A stretch of DNA of 64,000 nucleotides, from contig CAZSQA010000012.1 of assembly GCA_964608915.1 (NCBI GenBank), positions 1 through 64,000 on the forward strand, given 5' to 3'. The stretch is from QWQI01 sp964608915 (GTDB taxonomy: Bacteria > Planctomycetota > Planctomycetia > Isosphaerales > Isosphaeraceae). Positions 21,384 to 34,121 of the stretch are shown here, piece after piece. A program made the translations under genes and the position numbers. Within the stretch, counting starts at the first letter, position 1. Each line of letters starts with the position of its first letter. The notes beneath the pieces are model-generated. The model saw only the letters and a list, made by a program, of their open reading frames with translations. It ran no database searches and was not told the origin of the DNA.

Positions 21384-22301
21384 ATGGAGAATCGAGATAT
21401 CATGATCAACAAAGAAATCTTGGATGAGACGGGGTTAAGCGAGGCAGATTATCTAGAAATCAATCGACTTCGAAATCAGATTTTTGCTGAATTGATCAAA
21501 TTGTTCGAGCAATTCTATATCTTTTTCAGAATTCAGGAGATCGTTCCTCTTCGATTGCTGAATCAAGTCGAGTCGAAGTTTCTGTATCATTTAATTTTTG
21601 GTCACAGAGACCATATCCTGTTGCGGATCGTAAAATTGACGTTCGATTCAGGGAAAGATTGTGTCACAATTACGAAGTTAAACTCAATCATGCAATCAAA
21701 GCTACCTTCAGATAGAAAAGACAGATTGAATTCTCAGTTGAAAAGCTTAAGAAACGATTACCCTAATCTCAAAAAAGAATTCCTAAGAGAATTTCGAGAC
21801 GCACGATTAGCTCACAACATCCCAGACAAGCCCGTCAGCGAAGCAGTTCAAAAAGAGGTGTTTTCGATTGAAGACATGAAGGAGTCTTTGACGTTTGCCT
21901 TCCGGATGTTTGAAATTCTGTCTAGCCATCTTGGGCCCGATCATATATTCTCTAGCGATTGGAAATACGAGAATTCCTGTCGATTTATCATTTTCGGGAA
22001 CAACAGAAGTCTCAAGAGACCCGGGCCGCACGACGAAATATCGGATGTTGACGAGTTCGTCATCGATTTTCTGGAAAGACATCATCCTGATATCTTTTAT
22101 ATCCCAATGCAATTATTGCGAAAAACGATGTCTGACAGATCCCACGGAAGTTCTGAATTGACGGATGACGACTTCGTGAAGATCGAAAGGCTGAAGGAAC
22201 TGAAATCACACACGGATGCGGTAAAGTCCCGTAGAATTCAACATTCACGAGATTTTGCAGATCATCTCAGAAACCGATATTCGAATGACGCCGATTCTTG
22301 A
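21384..22301 (+). CDS. AbiU2/HEPN-like protein
   Basis: A 305-residue, helix-rich soluble protein. The segment FRDARLAHN (137-145) matches the R-x-x-R-x-x-H pattern typical of AbiU2-type HEPN domains, in which Arg and His are the candidate RNase residues. AbiU2 is named after a phage abortive-infection system. The gene is strikingly AT-rich against the GC-rich restriction gene 12 bases upstream, so it was probably acquired separately, yet the spacing suggests cotranscription. An ATG at 21402 is an alternative start with a GGAG twelve bases upstream. RNase activity and a defence role are inferred. Confidence 0.6.
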   Translation: MENRDIMINKEILDETGLSEADYLEINRLRNQIFAELIKLFEQFYIFFRIQEIVPLRLLNQVESKFLYHLIFGHRDHILLRIVKLTFDSGKDCVTITKLNSIMQSKLPSDRKDRLNSQLKSLRNDYPNLKKEFLREFRDARLAHNIPDKPVSEAVQKEVFSIEDMKESLTFAFRMFEILSSHLGPDHIFSSDWKYENSCRFIIFGNNRSLKRPGPHDEISDVDEFVIDFLERHHPDIFYIPMQLLRKTMSDRSHGSSELTDDDFVKIERLKELKSHTDAVKSRRIQHSRDFADHLRNRYSNDADS

Positions 22302-22354
22302 CGGATTATCGTAGGAGGTGAAAGTCGGCGAGTCTTCACAATCTTCAGTGATCC

Positions 22355-22372
22355 GGCACGGTGAACCGTGCC
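22355..22372. repeat. 18-base palindrome between convergent genes
   Basis: Perfect inverted repeat with eight-base arms and a two-base centre (GGCACGGT-GA-ACCGTGCC). It sits just past the end of the HEPN-like gene and at the stop of the convergent gene. It could be a bidirectional terminator stem or a dispersed intergenic palindrome; there is no T run. Confidence 0.6.
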
Positions 22373-23065
22373 CTACGCACTGGGTGTGACGGCTGGCGGG
22401 CGGGGTGGTTTCAGGCCGTGGAAGAAGAACGTGCAATAGGCCGAGAGGATCGCGGCGAAGAAGCACCAGACAGAGGTAAAGGCGTAGACGACCATGATCG
22501 TCGAGACGATCGCGCTGCCGATGGCCAGCAGGACGGGGGCGAGGAACACCCGAGTACTCAGGAGCAGCAGCGGACAGGTCGTGAAGAACAGGTACAGGCC
22601 GACGATCAGGAGTCGGTTGCTTTGGCCCGGGATGAACTGATCGGAATAGGGATAGCGGATCGAATGGCGGACAACGGTCGCGGTCAGGTATTGGCCAGGG
22701 TCATCGAAGGCCGGGAGATAACCCCGGAAAAACCAAAGCGTCGAGAGGATCGTGAAGAGGACGAACGGCAAGCGGCGCTGAGGTGTCGGGGCGGCGAAAG
22801 CGGCGCAGAACGGAAACCAGAATGGCCACCAGGCGATGGCGAAGAACAGGAACACGGCGGCCGGACCGGCGACGGACCGGGGCGGTGAGCTGATCAGCCC
22901 GCGCCAGACGAAGGCTTCCGCAAGTTGCTGGATGCCGAAGGCGATGGGTATGACGGCGAACGGAACGTAGGCCGGGCGGAGGCGAATGGCCTGCCGGATG
23001 CTGTAAAGGCCCATCGGCAAAAGGCAGGCTGCGGCTCCGAAACTGGCGTCGGCAGAGAAACACAT
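22373..23065 (-). CDS. DUF6629-like membrane protein
   Basis: A 230-residue integral membrane protein beginning MCFSADASFG, the signature start of the DUF6629 group, with about seven hydrophobic segments. The function of the family is unknown. The ATG at 23065 is chosen because the family begins exactly at MCFSA; the frame stays open further upstream but that part is not conserved-looking. It lies downstream of rpoC on the same strand but behind a strong terminator, so it is expressed separately. Confidence 0.65.
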   Translation of the reverse strand: MCFSADASFGAAACLLPMGLYSIRQAIRLRPAYVPFAVIPIAFGIQQLAEAFVWRGLISSPPRSVAGPAAVFLFFAIAWWPFWFPFCAAFAAPTPQRRLPFVLFTILSTLWFFRGYLPAFDDPGQYLTATVVRHSIRYPYSDQFIPGQSNRLLIVGLYLFFTTCPLLLLSTRVFLAPVLLAIGSAIVSTIMVVYAFTSVWCFFAAILSAYCTFFFHGLKPPRPPAVTPSA

Positions 23066-23173
23066 GGCGGGCGATATTTCGGAAAGAGTTTTCCAGGGGG
23101 CTCGAACTTGCGAGCCGTGATCGGCCACTTGGGAATGATCGTAAAGGAAATGGAGAATGAAGGAAAGAAAAAC

Positions 23174-23207
23174 GCCCACGGTCGCGAGATGCGGCCGTGG
23201 GCTTTTT
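23174..23207. terminator. Bidirectional intrinsic terminator after rpoC
   Basis: An eight-base-pair stem (23174-23181 with 23195-23202) has T-rich sequence on both outer sides: CTTTTT on the plus strand and GTTTTTCTTT on the minus strand. It lies about 30 bases past the rpoC stop and should end the long minus-strand operon. Confidence 0.88.
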
Positions 23208-23231
23208 CGACGGATTCGGCGGTGACGCTCG

Positions 23232-26200
23232 TCAGGAGACAGTCGATTCGTCGGACGATTGCGGTTCGGCGATGTTGATGCCGACGCGGGCGTCCTGGTG
23301 AATCTTGAAGCCTGTGCCAGCCGGAACGAGGTGGCCGAGGATGACGTTTTCCTTGAGACCGACCAGGCGGTCGACCTTGCCGGCGAGGGCGGCTTCGGTC
23401 AGAACCTTGGTGGTTTCCTGGAAGCTGGCGGCCGAGATGAACGATTCCGACTGGACAGCGGCCTTGGTGATGCCGAGGAGCTGAGTGGAACCGCTGGACG
23501 GCTTGGGCTTGACCCACTCGGCCTTGCGGCCGCCTTCCAGCTCGATCCGCTGATTGACCTCTTCGAGAAGATCTCGGGGGACGATTTCGGATTCGAAGCC
23601 GGTGTCGCCCGGATCCTTGATCTTGACGCAGTTGGCCAGTTCGGCGTTCACGCGGCGGAGTTCGAACTTGTCGATCACCGAGCCGGGCAGGAGGCCCGTA
23701 TCGCCGACCGTTTCGACCTTCACCTTGCGGAGCATCTGGGCCACGATGATTTCGAGGTGCTTGTCGTCGATCGTCACCGACTGGGCGCGATAGACGTTCT
23801 GCACTTCACGCAGGAGGTATCGCTGAACGGCTTCTTCACCCGTGATGCGGAGGATGTCGTGCGGGACAAGAGGCCCGACGACGAGTGGATCGCCGGCACG
23901 GACGTAGTCGCCCGTGTGGACCCGCAAGTGCTTGCCGTGCGGCACGAGGTGTTCGCGCTCGATGCCGGAGGGGTTCTTGACCTTGATCGTCCACTTGCCG
24001 CGACGCTTCTGGTCGAGCAGTTCGACCTGACCGTCGATTTCGGCCATCACGGCCGGCACCTTCGGACGACGGGCTTCGAAGAGTTCCGTCAAGCGCGGCA
24101 GACCGGCGGTGATGTCCTGCGTACCGACCATTTCCCGCGGCGTTTTGGCCAGGGTTTCGCCGATCTTGATCTGCTGGCCGTTTTCCACGACCAGTTCGGC
24201 CTTCTCGGTGATGGTGTAGAAGACAAGGTGGTGCCCGGTCTCATCGGTGACGATGATCTGCGGGTGGTAGTTGCCCTTGTGCTCCATAACGGTGCGGCGT
24301 TCGTTGCCGGAGGCGTCGATTTCGACCTTGAGGGTCTCACCGACGTTGAGGTCTTCGAACTTCACGAGGCCGTCGACTTCCGAGATGATCGGCGTATTGT
24401 GCGGATCCCATTCGCACAGGACGGTTCCCTTGGGCACCTTCTGGCCATCTTCGATGAAAAGGACGGAGCCGTTGGGGACGTCGAACTTGTCGACTTCCCG
24501 GCCGTGATCGTCGAACAGCTGCAGTTCGCCGTTCCGGGTCAGGGCGACACGCTTGCCGTCCGCCATGGTGACGGCGTTGATGTTGACGAAGCGGACGATG
24601 GCTTCCCGCTTGGACTTGTGTTCCTTTTCCTCAAGCCCGCGGCTGGCGACGCCACCGATGTGGAACGTACGCATGGTGAGCTGGGTGCCCGGCTCGCCGA
24701 TCGACTGGGCCGCGATGATCCCGACGGCCATGCCCTGTTCGACGAGCTGGCCAGTGGCCAGGTCCATCCCGTAGCAGCACTGGCAGACACCCAGGGGCGC
24801 TTCGCACGTCATCGGGCTGCGCACCTGGATCTTTTCGATCTGCATGTCTTCGAGCTTGCGGGCCCGGTCAATCGTGATCAGGTCATTCTCGCGGACGACC
24901 ACCTCGCCGGTGATCGGATCCTGAATGTTGACCCGGCTGACACGTCCGCGCACCGACTGGAAGAGGCTCACTTCGAGCTTCTCGCCCTTATAGACGGCGC
25001 CCTTGGTGATGCCCTGGGTGGTGCCGCAGTCGAACATCGTCACGACGACGTTCTGGGCGACGTCGGCCAGCTTACGGGTCAGGTAACCCGAGTCGGCCGT
25101 CTTCAGAGCCGTATCGGCCAGCCCCTTACGGGCACCGTGGGTCGAGCTGAAATACTCGAGCACCGAGAGGCCTTCGCGGAAGTTGGCCTTGATCGGCGTC
25201 TCGATGATGTCGCCGTTGGGCTTGGCCATCAGACCCCGCATGCCGGAAAGCTGGGTGATCTGCCCGACGCCGCCCCGGGCGCCGGAATCGGCCATCAGAT
25301 AGATGGGGTTCAGGTAGACTTCGCCGTTGCGAACGTCGTTCTTGAGTTCTTCCATCATCTGGTTGGTGATCTTGTCGCGAGCCTGGGTCCAGGCGTCCAC
25401 GACCATGTTGTAACGCTCGACCTTGGTGATCATCCCGTTTTCGTAGTTGCGATACAGCGTGCTGACGTACTTTTCGGCCTCGGCCAGGATCTTGTCCTTG
25501 GTCGAAGGCGTACGCAGGTCGTCGGTCGCGAACGAAAGACCGGACCGGGTCGACTCTCGGAAACCGAGGTCCTTCATGCGGTCGAGCAGGTCGATCGTGG
25601 CGGCCCGGCCGAGAAGCTGGTAGCAGTCGGCGATGATCGACTGAAGCTGCTTCTGCGACAGCGAGACGTTGTAATACGCCATGCGGCGGTCGAGGATGTC
25701 ATTGAAGATGACGCGGCCGACCGTCGTTTCCAGCAGCTTGCCCGACTTGTGGGTCTTTTCGCCTTCGCCCTTGACCTTTTTGGTCGGGTCGATGCGGACC
25801 TTGATCTTGGCATGCACGTCCATCTTCCGCAGGCTGAAGGCAAGGAAGACTTCCTGCGGCGAAGCGAAGACCATGCCTTCGCCCTTGTCGCCCGGGCGGT
25901 GCACCGTGAGGTAATACGACCCCATCACGATGTCCTGCGTCGGCGAGATGATCGGGCTGCCGTTGGCGGGGCTGAAGATGTTGTTGGTGGACATCATCAG
26001 CGTCATCGCTTCGACCTGGGCCTCGATGGAGAGGGGCAGGTGGACGGCCATCTGGTCGCCGTCGAAGTCGGCATTGAAGCCCCGGCACACCAGCGGGTGG
26101 ATCCGGATGGCGTTGCCTTCGACCAGCACGGGCTCGAAAGCCTGGATGCCGATCCGGTGCAGGGTAGGGGCCCGGTTCAGAAGGACCGGGTGATTCTTGA

Positions 26201-27431
26201 TGACCTCTTCGAGGATGTCCCACACGGCCGGATCGCGCCGTTCGAGCATCTTCTTCGCCGACTTGATCGTGTCGGCGATGCGCTGCTCTTTCAGCCGGCG
26301 GATGATGAACGGCTGGAACAGCTCAAGGGCGATCTTCTTGGGCAGACCGCACTGGTGAAGGCGCAGCTCGGGGCCGACCACGATGACCGACCGGGCGGAG
26401 TAATCGACCCGCTTGCCCAGGAGGTTTTCGCGGAACCGGCCCTGCTTGCCCTTGATCATGTCCGTCAGCGACTTCAGAGCCCGGTTCGAGGAACCGACCA
26501 CCGGCCGCTTGCAGCGGTTGTTGTCGAACAGGGCATCGACTGCCTGCTGCAGCATCCGCTTTTCGTTGCGGATGATGACTTCAGGCGCGTTCAGGTCGAC
26601 GAGCTTCTTCAGACGGTTGTTGCGGTTGATGACCCGGCGGTAGAGATCGTTCAGGTCGCTCGTCGCGAAATTGCCGGAATCGAGCAGAACCAGCGGGCGC
26701 AGGTCGGGCGGGATCACGGGGATGCATTCGAGCACCATCCACTCGGGCCGGTTCTCGCTGTCGCGCAGAGCTTCGACGACCTTCAGACGCTTGGTCAGGT
26801 CCTTGAGCTTCTGCTTGCTCGACGTTTCGGTGAGTTCCTGACGGAGTTGCTTCGAAATGGCGGCCAGGTCAAGCCGCAGGAGCAGCTGCTTGACGGCTTC
26901 CGCGCCCATGTCGGCCTTGAACGCTTCGCCGTATTTCGAACGGGCGTTGCGGAACTCGTCTTCGCTGAGGATCTGGCGTTCTTTCAGGTCGGTATCGCCG
27001 GGATCTACGACGACGTAATCCTGGAAATAAATGACCTTTTCCAGGTTGGAGGTCTTCATGTCCAGAAGCGTGCCCAAGCGGCTGGGCGTCGCCTTGAAGA
27101 ACCAGATGTGCACGACCGGGGCGGCCAGCTCGATATGGCCCATCCGCTTGCGGCGAACCCGCGAGTGGGTCACTTTCACGCCGCAGCGGTCGCAGACCAT
27201 GCCCTTGTACTTCATGCCGCGGAACTTGCCGCAGGCACATTCCCAGTCCTTCTCAGGCCCGAAAATCTTTTCGCAGAATAGCCCGTCCTTTTCGGGACGG
27301 TAGGTGCGGTAATTGATGGTTTCCGGCTTCTTCACCTCGCCGAAGGAACGGCTGCGGATGTCGGAAGGGCTGGCCAGGCTCACCTTCACGGCACCGTAAT
27401 CGTTGACACGATCGTAGGCACTTTCGCCCAT
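23232..27431 (-). CDS. rpoC: DNA-directed RNA polymerase subunit beta'
   Basis: A 1399-residue catalytic subunit of RNA polymerase. It has the N-terminal zinc-binding motif (CACGKFRGMKYKGMVCDRC, around 66-84), the invariant catalytic NADFDGD triad of aspartates and the bridge-helix/trigger-loop region. The C-terminus is normal. The ATG at 27431 fits the family start (MGESAYDRVND); the frame extends five codons further without support. Unusually, the gene is separated from rpoB by 350 bases that contain a hairpin and promoter-like boxes. Confidence 0.98.
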   Translation of the reverse strand: MGESAYDRVNDYGAVKVSLASPSDIRSRSFGEVKKPETINYRTYRPEKDGLFCEKIFGPEKDWECACGKFRGMKYKGMVCDRCGVKVTHSRVRRKRMGHIELAAPVVHIWFFKATPSRLGTLLDMKTSNLEKVIYFQDYVVVDPGDTDLKERQILSEDEFRNARSKYGEAFKADMGAEAVKQLLLRLDLAAISKQLRQELTETSSKQKLKDLTKRLKVVEALRDSENRPEWMVLECIPVIPPDLRPLVLLDSGNFATSDLNDLYRRVINRNNRLKKLVDLNAPEVIIRNEKRMLQQAVDALFDNNRCKRPVVGSSNRALKSLTDMIKGKQGRFRENLLGKRVDYSARSVIVVGPELRLHQCGLPKKIALELFQPFIIRRLKEQRIADTIKSAKKMLERRDPAVWDILEEVIKNHPVLLNRAPTLHRIGIQAFEPVLVEGNAIRIHPLVCRGFNADFDGDQMAVHLPLSIEAQVEAMTLMMSTNNIFSPANGSPIISPTQDIVMGSYYLTVHRPGDKGEGMVFASPQEVFLAFSLRKMDVHAKIKVRIDPTKKVKGEGEKTHKSGKLLETTVGRVIFNDILDRRMAYYNVSLSQKQLQSIIADCYQLLGRAATIDLLDRMKDLGFRESTRSGLSFATDDLRTPSTKDKILAEAEKYVSTLYRNYENGMITKVERYNMVVDAWTQARDKITNQMMEELKNDVRNGEVYLNPIYLMADSGARGGVGQITQLSGMRGLMAKPNGDIIETPIKANFREGLSVLEYFSSTHGARKGLADTALKTADSGYLTRKLADVAQNVVVTMFDCGTTQGITKGAVYKGEKLEVSLFQSVRGRVSRVNIQDPITGEVVVRENDLITIDRARKLEDMQIEKIQVRSPMTCEAPLGVCQCCYGMDLATGQLVEQGMAVGIIAAQSIGEPGTQLTMRTFHIGGVASRGLEEKEHKSKREAIVRFVNINAVTMADGKRVALTRNGELQLFDDHGREVDKFDVPNGSVLFIEDGQKVPKGTVLCEWDPHNTPIISEVDGLVKFEDLNVGETLKVEIDASGNERRTVMEHKGNYHPQIIVTDETGHHLVFYTITEKAELVVENGQQIKIGETLAKTPREMVGTQDITAGLPRLTELFEARRPKVPAVMAEIDGQVELLDQKRRGKWTIKVKNPSGIEREHLVPHGKHLRVHTGDYVRAGDPLVVGPLVPHDILRITGEEAVQRYLLREVQNVYRAQSVTIDDKHLEIIVAQMLRKVKVETVGDTGLLPGSVIDKFELRRVNAELANCVKIKDPGDTGFESEIVPRDLLEEVNQRIELEGGRKAEWVKPKPSSGSTQLLGITKAAVQSESFISAASFQETTKVLTEAALAGKVDRLVGLKENVILGHLVPAGTGFKIHQDARVGINIAEPQSSDESTVS

Positions 27432-27695
27432 GCTCACAGAACACACTCCTTCAGAGGGGGTGAGGACGCTATTTCGCGATGTATATGCTGGGTACGTTTC
27501 GACGGATCGGTTCGGATTTCGAACATGCGCGATGTCGTCAGCGTTTAGACCGAATGGGACGCGATCCTGGTTCGCCGATGGTCTGGGATTGACGGAACCA
27601 CAACCCGCCAGGGATTCGGATCATTCGTCGCAACTCCGGGAGTGATAAGCGGTAGGCCGGCAGGGCAAGAGCCACCTCGGATTCCGCAAACCACA

Positions 27696-27724
27696 CACAT
27701 AACCGATCGGTCGTGAATTGTCAA
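27696..27724 (-). promoter_or_regulatory. Candidate sigma-70 promoter for rpoC
   Basis: On the minus strand a perfect TTGACA (27719-27724) is followed by a 17-base spacer and TATGTG (27696-27701). The -35 and spacing are ideal, the -10 matches only TAT. The resulting leader to rpoC would be about 260 bases. Confidence 0.45.
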
Positions 27725-27746
27725 GGGGCATGATCAGGGGAGATCG

Positions 27747-27768
27747 CGGCCCGCCCGCAGGCGGGCCG
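27747..27768 (-). promoter_or_regulatory. GC-rich hairpin after rpoB
   Basis: Nine-base-pair stem (27747-27755 with 27760-27768) with a four-base loop and no T run, 14 bases past the rpoB stop. It could be an attenuator or an RNA-stability element. Confidence 0.5.
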
Positions 27769-27781
27769 CCAGGCGGACCGC

Positions 27782-31507
<3,726 letters not shown>

Positions 31508-31673
31508 CGCCTGTGGAACTCCTCGTGGGAATCGGAAGCAGGAGGCGGTGAGAGATCAGGTACTCAGACGCGCAACAGGTCAGGTGTACGAACGGAGATT
31601 CGCGAACGAGCGGGAATCCCGCGACGGAAAGAGCCGGAGAACGGCGAACGTACGGAGACGAAAATGACTCGCA

Positions 31674-31703
31674 GGATGGCGAATCGTAAACGATTCGCCA
31701 TCC
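31674..31703 (-). promoter_or_regulatory. Hairpin between rplL and rpoB, probable attenuator
   Basis: A perfect 13-base-pair stem (31674-31686 with 31691-31703) with a four-base loop. On the minus strand it is followed by TGCGAGTCATTTTCG. Its position matches the partial terminator between rplL and rpoB in E. coli, which lowers polymerase gene expression relative to ribosomal proteins. The role here is inferred. Confidence 0.7.
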
Positions 31704-31739
31704 CCGAGCATTTCGACGCATACGTCGGCCAGACGTACG

Positions 31740-32141
31740 TCACTTGATCTTGACGGTAGCGCCAGCTTCTTCCAGATCTTTCTTGATCTTGTCGGCTTCT
31801 TCCTTGGGAATGCCGGCCTTGACGCTCTTCGGAGCGGCTTCGACCAGTCCCTTGGCATCGGCGAGGCCGAGGCCCGTGATGGCACGGACAACTTTGATGA
31901 CTTCCAGCTTCTTCGCACCGAAGGCGTCGAGGATGACCTCGAATTCGGTTTGCGCTTCGGCGGCCGGGGCAGCTTCAGCGGCGACGGCAGGGCCGGCGAC
32001 GACAGCGGCGGCGGCGGCCTTGATGCCGTGCACGGTCTCGAGGTAATCACCCAGAGCCTTGGCTTCGAGAACGGTCAGCTTGACGATCGAGTCACCGAGC
32101 GTTTTGATGTTGTCGGCGAAAGCGGTTTCGGCGGTTGCCAT
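31740..32141 (-). CDS. rplL: 50S ribosomal protein L7/L12
   Basis: A 133-residue protein of the ribosomal stalk, which recruits translation GTPases. The N-terminal dimerisation part is followed by an Ala-rich hinge (AAAAAVVAGPAVAAEAAPAAEA). The C-terminal domain has the conserved KKLEVIKVVRAITGLGLADAK and EEAGATVKIK end. The ATG at 32141 is preferred to a longer frame because the family begins here. Confidence 0.97.
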   Translation of the reverse strand: MATAETAFADNIKTLGDSIVKLTVLEAKALGDYLETVHGIKAAAAAVVAGPAVAAEAAPAAEAQTEFEVILDAFGAKKLEVIKVVRAITGLGLADAKGLVEAAPKSVKAGIPKEEADKIKKDLEEAGATVKIK

Positions 32142-32264
32142 TGGAGGAACAGTTCCTTTCGATGATTGAGTCATTCGGGCAGGATCCGCAGATCGATCCG
32201 GATGACTCACGAACGTGTACGTGAACGAAAATCCTGAAGAGTGACGGGGGTGCGGCCACGCCGC

Positions 32265-32789
32265 TCAGCTTTCGACGGCTGGCCCTTCGGCGAGCGTCTG
32301 AAGCTGCGACGCGATCTGACTGGCCGGTGCGTTGGCCAGACTGACGACCCGTTGGGCCGGTGCGATGGCCAGACTGACGACGCGGGCGATCAACGCCTCG
32401 CGAGACGGCAGTTTGGTCAGACTCTCGACGCTGTCGGCCGAGACCACGGTGCCGTCGACGACGCCACCCTTGATTTCAGGCTTCTTGAGCTTCTTGAGCT
32501 GCTGGCTGATTTCCTTGGCCAGTTCGGCCACGCCATCCCCACCCCAGACCGCGACGCTCGGACCGCTGAGAAACTTGTCGAGACCGGGAAGACCAAGCTC
32601 GCCCAGCACCTTACCGGCCAGGTTGTTCTTGAGCGTCCGGACGCGAATCGATTTCTTGCGGAGATCGCGGCGAAACTGGAATTCGGACTGTGCGTCAAGC
32701 CCCTTCATATCCAGGATCAGGACGCTGCGAGCGTCACCGAAATCCTGGCGGAGCTGACCCATCATCAATTCTTTGACGTATCGACTCAT
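32265..32789 (-). CDS. rplJ: 50S ribosomal protein L10
   Basis: A 174-residue stalk base protein that holds L7/L12 dimers. The N-terminal rRNA-binding part has the characteristic R-x-L-KNNLA segment (RTLKNNLAGKVL). The C-terminal helix that carries L7/L12 contains an internal near-repeat (RVVSLAIAPAQ then RVVSLANAPAS), which may alter or lengthen the helix. It lies between rplA and rplL as usual. Confidence 0.96.
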   Translation of the reverse strand: MSRYVKELMMGQLRQDFGDARSVLILDMKGLDAQSEFQFRRDLRKKSIRVRTLKNNLAGKVLGELGLPGLDKFLSGPSVAVWGGDGVAELAKEISQQLKKLKKPEIKGGVVDGTVVSADSVESLTKLPSREALIARVVSLAIAPAQRVVSLANAPASQIASQLQTLAEGPAVES

Positions 32790-32828
32790 GCCTGTGCTAA
32801 GCTCCTGTCTCCGAAACGGTCAAGCGGC

Positions 32829-33509
32829 TCAGGCCTGGACCCGGATCCCGGGACTCATCGTCGCCGAGATGGTCACGGACCGCACGAAGGCCCCTTTGGA
32901 GGCCGCCGGCTTCAAGCCACGGAGATAGGTCAGGAACGCAAGGATGTTTTCGACGAGATTCTCATCGCTGAAGCTCAGCTTCCCGACAGGTGCGGCCACA
33001 TTCCCGCCCTTGTCGTTTCGAAACTCGATTTTGCCAGCCTTGAATTCACGCACGGCAGAAGAGATGTCTGTCGTCACGGTTCCGGATCGGGGCGAAGGCA
33101 TAAGCCCCCGCGGACCGAGAACGCGACCGAGCGGACCGACCAGACCCATCATGTCCGGCGTCGCAAGTGCGACGTCGAAATTCATTACGCCATCTTTGAT
33201 CTGTTTGGCCAGATCGTCGGCTCCGACGATGTCAGCCCCCGCGGCACGTGCCTTCTCGGCGTTCTCGCCCTGGGCGAAAACAGCGACACGAACGGTCTTG
33301 CCGATCCCGTTAGGCAATGCCACAGCGCCGCGAACGTTCTGATCGCTTTGCTTGGGATCGATGCCGAGATTGGTCGAAACTTCCACGGTCTGATCGAACT
33401 TGGTCGAATTGAAGGTCTTCAGCTGGCGCACCGCTTCGGCCAGAGGGACAGGATCCCCCAGATTGACCCGCGACAACAGAGTGTTGTAGCGTTTCGAGTG
33501 CTTGGGCAA
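32829..33509 (-). CDS. rplA: 50S ribosomal protein L1
   Basis: A 226-residue two-domain protein of the L1 stalk, also a translational repressor of its operon in many bacteria. Family signatures seen are KFDQTVEVS near the start, the GPLGRVLGPRGLMPSPRSGT segment in the middle and the VGKLSF region. Length is normal and the start MPKHSKRY is typical. Confidence 0.96.
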   Translation of the reverse strand: MPKHSKRYNTLLSRVNLGDPVPLAEAVRQLKTFNSTKFDQTVEVSTNLGIDPKQSDQNVRGAVALPNGIGKTVRVAVFAQGENAEKARAAGADIVGADDLAKQIKDGVMNFDVALATPDMMGLVGPLGRVLGPRGLMPSPRSGTVTTDISSAVREFKAGKIEFRNDKGGNVAAPVGKLSFSDENLVENILAFLTYLRGLKPAASKGAFVRSVTISATMSPGIRVQA

Positions 33510-33619
33510 GTAACGCGCTCCTTTTCTATCCAGGAGAGCTCCCGCCTATGAGTCCACGACGACGTACCGGGCGGTGGCGAAAACGTCGTCGTCATCGAAT
33601 TGTGCGAAACGCCGAAGGT

Positions 33620-34045
33620 TCAGACCTTGACGTCGATACCCATGCTCCGCGCCGTGCCGGCGATAATGCGGCAGGCATGGTCAAGATCGCGTGCGTTCAG
33701 GTCAGCGAACTTCGTCTCCGCGATCTTCCGAACCTGATCCATGGTCACCGTGGCGACCTTTACCTTGTTCGGGATAGCAGAACCGGAAGCGATCCCGGCA
33801 CTCTGCTTCAGCAGCACTGCGGCAGGGGGGCTCTTCGTGATGAATTCGAAAGACCGGTCGGAATAGACCGTGATTTCGACAGGGATGATCGTCCCCTTCA
33901 TCTCCTTGGTGCGGTCGTTGAACTGCATGACGAACTGACCGATGTTCACGCCATGCTGACCCAGTGCCGGACCGACCGGCGGAGCCGGTGTGGCGGAACC
34001 GCCAGGACACTGCAACTTGACCTTCGCTGTGACGACCTTCGCCAT
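33620..34045 (-). CDS. rplK: 50S ribosomal protein L11
   Basis: A 141-residue protein of the GTPase-associated centre. It shows the proline-rich N-terminal switch (PAPPVGPALGQHGVNIGQFV) and the C-terminal rRNA-binding domain ending RSMGIDVKV. The ATG at 34045 fits the family start; the longer open frame has no similarity. Confidence 0.97.
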   Translation of the reverse strand: MAKVVTAKVKLQCPGGSATPAPPVGPALGQHGVNIGQFVMQFNDRTKEMKGTIIPVEITVYSDRSFEFITKSPPAAVLLKQSAGIASGSAIPNKVKVATVTMDQVRKIAETKFADLNARDLDHACRIIAGTARSMGIDVKV

Positions 34046-34121
34046 GAGAGCCTCAAAAAGGGAACGGGAATCGGACAGCCCTGACGGGACCGGAACCGGG
34101 ACGCTTGAGCCCGAACGTCCG

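Larger units (their letters stand above)
27432..27781. other. Long rpoB-rpoC intergenic spacer
   Basis: A 350-base spacer in a gene pair that is normally separated by fewer than 100 bases. It holds a GC-rich hairpin just past the rpoB stop (27747-27768) and a minus-strand promoter-like pair (27696-27724). No coding region was recognised. Confidence 0.6.

Noticed and set aside
23259..27281. Long open frame antisense to rpoC
   Set aside because: It is a shadow caused by GC-rich codon bias in rpoC and has no protein family features.
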